A stretch of 64,000 bases of DNA from Odiellus spinosus (lineage: Eukaryota > Arthropoda > Arachnida > Opiliones > Phalangiidae), in NCBI GenBank assembly GCA_963920705.1, contig OY987225.1, positions 11,984,829 through 12,048,828 of the forward strand. Reading direction: 5' to 3'. Shown here one piece after another: positions 57,301 to 64,000 of the stretch. Numbering within the stretch: position 1 is the stretch's first letter; every line of letters starts with the position of its first letter. Below the pieces are notes generated by a model that saw only the letters and a list, made by a program, of their open reading frames with translations, made no database searches and was not told where the DNA came from. Both the position numbers and the translations under genes were made by a program.

Positions 57301-59500
57301 TTAATACTAAAGTTTTGTAGGACTTCATAGACTTCCAAGATGTATTCGCGTTTTCGTGAACAAAGAAACTAACATCAAAAAAGCTTCGGCGCTCTAAGCA
57401 TTTCACTTCCTGCTGGTCCATCATGTTCTTGGCTGGATGGTGATCGTTTATTTCGATTCATTTTTTATTTTAGCTTATCATTCCTACGTACAATAATTGC
57501 TAGTACATGTATTTGATTTTATTTGTTGATTGTTCTACACGTTGTATTGATTAAACTTTTGGTTTTTTTTGTCTATTTATAATCAAAGGTCTATTAAATT
57601 ATAGTTTAATTGAACCGAGGGAAATATATTCACGACCATCAATATTCTAATTCATCTCACTTTAAAAATTTTCACTTCAGAAGTGTTTGTCAAAATAAAA
57701 TCTTAAACAATTAAATGTATCTTGGATTAGCATTTTCACGACCAGATCATACTTTTAATGAATCAGTGCAATATAGGCAATCCTCAGAAAATTTTAACTT
57801 GGCCTAACTAGTCTTTGGCTAAGTGCTAAATTTCCCATGACCCTGCACCATTCGCTCTTTTTGTTTGTAAGTAATTTTTGTTCGTTCCCACGGGTCATAG
57901 TTTAGGGCGAGAAATAGCCAGTTCGAGCTAGAACATCGTCGTTCGGCATACAATTAATTGTCATTATTTGGCCTATGAAGATTAAGCTATGTCAAAACTT
58001 CGGTTAATAATATATCATCCAAGGATGAAGGTATAAACGATTTAAATTTTTTGCTATGTCTATCGTTATATACAGCCTTGGTTGGGGTAACAAAATCCCT
58101 GGGAGATATTTTTTTAACAAATAGCGGCTAAAGACACGTACGCCTTTACTCTACCCCCTTTTCCTCTAGTACCAAAACCCAACCGACTTTTCTCCCCGAT
58201 CAAAGTCCAAAAAACACAAGAGTCTAAAAGGAGACTAATTTTAGATCATTTTGGCATGATTAGTTCTAACACCTCTTTGAAAAAGACGCTTTTTTTCCAG
58301 ACAAAACCTAATGCGCACGCGCACAAAAGGGGCGTCAGAGCACCGAGCTACCTCGCCAGTTGCCATAGTTCAGAAAGGAAAAAGAGTCGCGCTGAGACAA
58401 GTTCGTTTTTAAAAGCGCTCTAATCGTAACTAAAACGATCTTATTAAATCACTATTTTAATATGTAGGAATTCGCAGTTTCTATTTATTGAACTATACAA
58501 GACACTTAATTCCAGTTGTCTTAGCATCTACAGTATATCAAAGCAAGCAATTGTCGAGTGGGTTAGGAACAAAAGCTTGAGTATAGTCGCTTTATTATTG
58601 ATAAGGCGGAAAGAGTTTTTGGGAAGAAAACTATTGTGAAACGGAATAAAAACGTATCAAGCAGAAGTACTAAAACAAACGGTAAGTCAAAATTTATAAT
58701 TTATTTTCAAACTGTATTCTAGGAGTGGCTAAATGTGCGCCTCTTTTCTGGGGAGCGAAGCCAGGCTTAATCAAATTAATTTAGGTTTAGGACAGGGTGG
58801 GTTAAGTAAACACGGTCTTCTCGAACTCTTCTCCACATTTTGTTTTCATTCCCCAAAAAATAGCCGCACTTTTTTCAACTTGTTATATTTCTTGTATTTA
58901 TCATTAACTTGGTTTTTAGCTGATTATCTGGGTTCTTATTCTTGGTTGAATACTCCTATCAAGAACCCTAAAGATAACATAAATCAAACAAAGAATTCGC
59001 TACAAAAGACCAAGAAGTCTCAAAAGGAAAAGAAAAGTGCAACTGAAAAGGATGTAACTTAGTTCAACAGTCAAAAACTGAACGAAGTCTTAAAAGTGAC
59101 ATCACTCCAGGATGCTTTGAAAGATACACCGTATAATTAATCTCTTCGAAAAGAAACCACCGATCACAGCCCGTGACAGACTATTCCCGAAATTTAAAAT
59201 ATTCGTTAAGAATTTGGAAGACGTGCTTTTAGGCCTAAAACTGCAACCTTGAAACATTCGATATCAATTAGCCCGGACGTTTTGTTTAGTTTAATTAATA
59301 TCCTTAGATTTCTATTAACATATGCCATCGAATAAAATTTTCTTGCTTCGATATTTCATTCTTCATTTAAACAAATATGACTATTAAAATTTTATTTCTC
59401 AAACAGTAATTTAAAATGCTTTGATTGTTGAATTGAATTAAAGGATTCAAATTGTTAAATGTAGTTAATTTTAATAAATAAACAAAGAATTTTGAAGCAG
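57301..59500. other. AT-rich spacer
   Basis: No secure gene. A GC-richer patch at about 58,310-58,420 is followed at 58,675-58,687 by ACAAACGGTAAGTC, a good splice-donor match. A 109-codon ORF at 58,733-59,062 with one hydrophobic segment and a Lys-rich tail has no recognised family. Confidence 0.3.
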
Positions 59501-59504
59501 CCTA

Positions 59505-59700
59505 ATAGTCTTTTAACATCTCTAAAACAGACGTCTTTTAAACATCTCTATAACAGACTTAAACAGACGTCTTTTGAACATCTCTTAAACAGACGTCTTT
59601 TGAACATCTTTAAAATAGAAGTCTTTTGAACAGCTGGAAAACAGACGTTTTGTGAACAGCTCAATATTAGACGTTCGTTTCGACTGGCAGATCTTTAAAT
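59505..59700. repeat. ~33-bp ACAGACGTCTTTTGAACATC array
   Basis: Five or six imperfect units, spacing 25-35 bp, decaying toward the right. Confidence 0.8.
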
Positions 59701-59805
59701 AAGACGCCTGAAGATCGTCTTCAAATTAGACTCGTGTATAGATCATTATTCTAAAGGATTTAAAAGAAGCACTAAAGAGCTCTATTACCAAGAAGTATAT
59801 GGTAA

Positions 59806-59895
59806 GAGGCTCAAAAAAAAATTGGACGTCTAGAAGAGCGCTAGAATCGCTCTTCTAGCGCTCTTCTAGACGTCTTATATTTTTTGAACCTCAAA
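59806..59895. repeat. Long near-perfect palindrome
   Basis: Perfect 22-bp arms lie at 59,825-59,846 and 59,853-59,874 around a 6-nt loop (TCGCTC). They start and end with GACGTC. Imperfect pairing continues outward through the flanking A- and T-runs to GAGGYTC. The repeated GCGCTCTTCTAGACGTC text echoes the GACGTC of the array to its left. Confidence 0.85.
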
Positions 59896-62700
59896 CTCGG
59901 AAAACACCTTTTAGTTCTAAACTGCTGATTAATTATTTTCGTCAGGGATGTTTTAAACAAGGGGCAAAACACCAAAAGGAATAAACAATATTATGTCACG
60001 TATTTTTAGGTATGTGACATATGATTTTAATTGTGTTAATGAAAGTTCCTATTCAATAAGATTATTATATTAAATATGGATAGTATGAGGCTTTAAAATA
60101 TTTGACAAAATTTCCTTCCAGGTTTTGGCACAGGACAAAAGTTAACATTCTTTCCGTACTCTTACATTTCATAAAACAGCAATATTTCACCATGTTTAGC
60201 TGGAGCGTAGGAACGTTTTTCAGATTGGTTGGGGATAAATCCGCAAATGTGAAATTTTTTCTTGGATTTGCTCCTCCATTGAAAATTATTTTCAAATACA
60301 TATAAGCAACGACGTTATATTTGTCATTGGTCAATTATGATAAGTCCTTAGAAGTTAGATCTTAGTAAGTTATAGTATAATTTCGAATGGAGGCTCCGGA
60401 GCAGCTTAATTTAACATTTATTTATTAAACAGTTTCTTTTAACCATGTAGTAGCTGACTAGCTATATCGTAAATAATTTTACTATTATTATACCAGAGAA
60501 CGTAGAGAATTCTTACAACAGCCCAACGGCAAGTCTAGTCAGGGCTGATTCGGTGGTTTATGTTTTTCACTTTGAGTTTTAGTTTTGGGCTTTTTGCTTT
60601 AGAAGTATAGTTTTAGTTTAAGCGATTAAAGCGAAGCATGGGGATGTCAATGTATAATGTTTTGATAGCTTTGAAGGCTAACCTTACTAATTTTGCTTCG
60701 GTCTTAGCCGATGAGTAATCACCTCTTTATAGTACGGTGGCTTTTATTTTTATAGCTGTAAACATTTTCTATATGAACATAATGAGCTAGGTCTAGGTAG
60801 TTGGTACTAAAGAAATACACTTTTAGAGCTACAAGATTTTAATATAAAATATTTCTCCCAATATCGGATAATTATAAAAATTTTTGATAATTATTGCATG
60901 TTTCACAAGGGAAAGGTTTCACTTCCACAGTAGAGGGGGCAACCGAATTTATTGCAGGGTTCAAGATCAACATTGGAGGGGGCAATGCCCCCTGTGCCCC
61001 CTAGTTTTTGGCCCCTGATGTTTAGTTCTCCGAACACCCAATTTAGCCGAACTATTCCATTTTTCAACCTCTCCTCCAAGTTTCAACTATGAGTTTAACG
61101 GTCAAATTTTTTGATTTGATAAACTAGCAGTCGTTTATTTTAAATTGTTGTCATCAAAGAGGCGCTGCGAACCCTACGAACCAACCCTAACACGTGGCGC
61201 CTATGATGGATTTGAGTGTTAAACATCGGAAAAACTTGCTTGGGTTAGAGGTATGTTGTTTACTCCATTAACGTCTCTCCTCAAAGTATAGACAATTAAT
61301 TATCATAGTTTTCGACACATTTCGCGAATTTATGAGCATTGTGGTTAATTATTGGTTGCGGCGTGACTATGAGACGTGCACAATCGCAAATAGACACTTT
61401 TTCTAAATCTCGGCGTAATAGCTCAAATTAATACTCGAAACTTTAATTTCGTAAATTTTTTAAAACTGATTCGCTATTTTTCAGTCTTTTCAACTACAAT
61501 TCCCCGCAATTTCTAGTATCAGCTCGGTAAAAATACTATCAATGCATTTGTTTAAAATGTTATATAATCATTGAAATGTCTTGGTTTTTAAGATTTAAAT
61601 GAATCAAAATCTTTGATTGGAAGGAAACCGGTTTATAATCTGGATAACTAATTCTTGAGCAACCTCGATTATGTTACGCCTATGAATTGATGAGCCTTGG
61701 CTTTTTTTCGATGATCGATAATCGATTCAATATTTTAAAAGCCCATGCCTTCAATTAGTGATTCCCTCGGTTTATCTTTCCATCTTGTAATATTTTCGAT
61801 AAGTTTGGTTAGTTTAATTAATCACTCGAGTTAGCCCATACCTCAAAATTGTTAATTCGCTGGAATATGACCTTGCTTCATTTGCGATATTTCAAAATTA
61901 TACCATCATCCCGGTTGATTACTATATGTTATATGTTAAACCAACACAGTTATGGTACCAACACAGACTATTTTTATTCTGTGAATAAATTATCTCTCCA
62001 AATAAAAACATATGGTACAAATTAAACTGGTAAATTCTACAATCATTAACGGTATATTCCCATTTGATGGAGAAATGAATTATCGAATTCGAGCAATTTA
62101 GTCTCAGGTGATGGAATGCAATGCGATCAAAGCTTTTTTTAAATTTTGGTTCATGAATCAATTCAAGTTTTAGAAATTTTAAAATACCAGTTAAGTAGAC
62201 CTGTAATATTTTAAGATTTTAATTATTAGGGTCTATTCCCATTTTATCAAATTTCTAATGATCAATCGTATTTCAAATGATTGATCTATTTAAGTAGAGA
62301 TACGTGTATAGTATAAAAATCGTGTTCTGCCGAGCTCAATTGTCCGTGGAATACTGACATTAAATTAAGCTCTGAAAAGCGCCGATAGTGTTTGGAAGGG
62401 AGACTATCTGAAAAATCGCCAAAATAGGGTATCAAATTAATTTAATTTTGGAGTCTGACCAAGATCCTACGAGGTCGAAAGCTTTCTTGCCATAGTTAGT
62501 TTTTCACAATTTAAAACCTTAGTCAAGTTTACTTTAAATATACCATATCGTTTTCTTCGAACAAAACTTTAATTCTAATAAAAACGAAACTCCGTGCATT
62601 TCTTCATTTTAGAAAATTTTCAAAAAATATTTCTTTACTGTTTATTATAATTTTATAAAATTCAACGTTAATAATAAATTCAGGTTGTTGTAGTAATTTC
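59896..62700. other. AT-rich spacer with possible element ends
   Basis: No gene is recognised. A GGGGGCAATGCCCCCTG block at about 60,976-61,000 resembles end regions of hAT-type MITEs. ACCCTAACACGTGGCGCC at about 61,183-61,200 resembles an LTR end joined to a primer site. Both calls are weak. Confidence 0.3.
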
Positions 62701-62739
62701 CTGCTGTCGGGATGAACGTTATACTCGGTCGATCAGGAG

Positions 62740-63140
62740 GGAAGCCCTCGTATGAGCGGTTCCCGAAATAGAGGAGTGAAGCACTTGAATTTAAATGGGC
62801 TGTACGAACGATTTTTAGAATGTCGACCTATATCTTATATCAATTTACACAAGTGTTAGGCTAGACGTACATTCCCAAGGTTGGAGGAAGGACGATTACT
62901 TCGTAATGGTTTAGCTGGGATGGATTAGGTTAGTTTAGGCTAGACGTTTATTCCCAAGGTTGGATGAAGGACGGATACTCTGTAATGATTTACTGGGTTA
63001 GGCTAGACGTTTATGGAACTGCTGTTATGGGTTACACCATATCTGGAAACTACGCCTATAGAGACTGTATTATGTCGCCTGATATAATAGTACTTTTTAC
63101 GCACGTAGTTTTAAACATTACCGCCTATAATGCATGCAAC
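62740..63140. repeat. Inverted second copy of the 41-42 kb repeat
   Basis: The complement of this stretch matches about 41,840-42,010: CGGTTCCCGAAATAG, GGGCTGTACGAACGATTTTT, ACACAAGTGTTAGGCTAGACG, and two ~70-bp units with ATTCCCAAGGTTGGA. It ends with GGAACTGCTGTTATGGG. Confidence 0.75.
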
Positions 63141-63288
63141 ACGTAGATCAGAGGGTGGTTGAGCGTACGTGGACACGTGTTAGATCTTGACGCCAATTTT
63201 AACATCAAAAAGTATCACAGAGTTTTCCAATTTATACAAAATGTTTATTTGCATTTCGAAATTTAAAATTTTTGCAAAAAGGAGTAGG

Positions 63289-63785
63289 TTTTGAACATTT
63301 CGAGTGTTCAGATTTATCCCGAATGTTTTAGATTTCGCAATTTTCTCGTCGTACCCGCCAGTCTCATGGCAGCTAGAAAATGAAACCTTCCCAGAATCGT
63401 CATTTGCCCTTTATATATAACTATTCCAAGTTTTAGTGGGATTCGTGTGGGAGAGGCCAAGCAAACCAGAAATTTTGAAATATTGAGAAGTCTATTTTTA
63501 ACATTACTTGACCCAAAGGTCTTCTTACTGTTGTGGATCTTCTTTGATAACTTAAAATAGTTCACACCAAAACGTCTTACGTTAAAGAACAAAGATCGTT
63601 CCGCTGAGATCTAACGCATGCTCTCACATTCGACACTCTCTTCCTTCATTATCTTTTTGAGTATAGTTAAATAATACAAATTTAACGGTTTGGAATTTAG
63701 TTACGAAATAGTTGAAGTTAAAAAATTCTAAAATTGCGAAATCTAAAACATTCGGGATAAATCTGAACACTCGAAATGTTCAAAA
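63289..63785. mobile_element. 56-bp perfect inverted repeats around a SWIM-transposon end
   Basis: Arms at 63,289-63,344 and 63,730-63,785 are exact inverted copies. The 385-bp spacer begins with sequence homologous to the 3' region of the SWIM transposon (63,345-63,545 against 16,670-17,000). A minus ORF across it is not coding-like. Confidence 0.75.
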
Positions 63786-64000
63786 GCTTTACGGACAGTT
63801 TATCGTGTAAACATTGGTCGTAACAAATTTATCGTGGACAATTTATCGTAGTCAATTTACCGTAGTATACAATTGACCGTAGAGCATATTATATCGTAAA
63901 AAGTTCACCGTGACTAAATTTACCGTTGATACATTCTTCCCGTTACATATTTACCGTATCCCGAGAAAAAATTGCAGTCAGTTTATCGTGTAAACATTGG
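63786..64000. repeat. TTTATCGT / TTTACCGT motif cluster at window end
   Basis: AATTTATCGT or AATTTACCGT occurs about every 15-25 bp. GTTTATCGTGTAAACATTGG appears at about 63,798 and again at the window's last 20 bases, so a ~185-bp unit may repeat beyond the edge. Confidence 0.6.

Noticed and set aside
60065..60334. Overlapping ORFs on both strands (89 and 67 codons)
   Set aside because: No motif, no splice or polyadenylation context, and mutual overlap. Treated as chance.
61922..62161. 79-codon minus ORF
   Set aside because: Aromatic, AT-driven composition with no recognised family or conserved block.

Overview
This window is a repeat-dominated, AT-rich stretch of an animal nuclear genome, most likely an arthropod and probably an insect. 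The mix of elements supports this: Ty3/gypsy and BEL/Pao LTR retrotransposons, a Penelope-like element, mariner-, hAT- and TTAA-type DNA elements, minisatellites and a decayed Maverick/Polinton. The species cannot be named from the sequence. No intact host gene was found. The best host-gene candidate is one terminal coiled-coil exon at 55.1-55.3 kb on the minus strand. Translations and alignments were done by eye, so limits of decayed elements are approximate.

Layout. 0-3.7 kb: short repeats, a DNA-transposon end, and a decayed gypsy pol (family 1, minus strand). 3.7-19.0 kb: the scattered remains of one minus-strand Maverick/Polinton (adintovirus-like) element. From 5' to 3' on the minus strand these are a packaging ATPase, a small protein with a pX-like hydrophobic tail, an accessory ORF, a hexon-like major capsid protein, an adenain-like protease and an unassigned ORF. 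All are broken by stops and frameshifts. They are separated by later insertions: a SWIM zinc-finger DNA transposon (15.46-17.00 kb), a TTAA MITE (14.36 kb), an internally deleted gypsy with 213-bp LTRs (10.16-13.20 kb), a hAT-type MITE (9.26 kb), a Penelope-like endonuclease fragment (6.5-7.2 kb) and a composite repeat (4.75 kb).

19-35.5 kb is a nest of elements. A BEL fragment is followed by a family-1 gypsy on the plus strand, which runs from about 20 to 35.5 kb. It is split by a mariner-like element (21.0-22.8 kb), a 3.85-kb element with TA-type ends (23.9-27.75 kb) and a minus-strand gypsy with 186/187-bp LTRs and CAACC target duplications (27.8-34.7 kb). That second gypsy is itself split twice. 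A 498-bp retroposon with an HDV-like ribozyme fold at its 5' end lies in gag. A deleted copy of a non-coding LTR element lies in an LTR.

35.5-51 kb: AT-rich spacer, several minisatellites (20-bp and 14-bp units), a LINE fragment, two foldback elements, and a complete 4.1-kb non-coding LTR retrotransposon (44.296-48.395 kb). That element has indistinguishable 456-bp LTRs, an ATCAT target duplication, a tRNA-Phe-type primer site and two large tandem arrays. A BEL/Pao integrase and another composite-repeat copy follow.

51-64 kb: a decayed hAT transposase, the host-like coiled-coil exon, a tandem array of roughly 80-100-bp units, a palindrome and AT-rich sequence. At the right edge are inverted copies of repeats seen elsewhere in the window.

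The genes do not form a host pathway. The biology is element on element: a viral-type element was colonised first, and retroelements then inserted into one another. Recent activity is suggested by the matched LTRs of the non-coding element.
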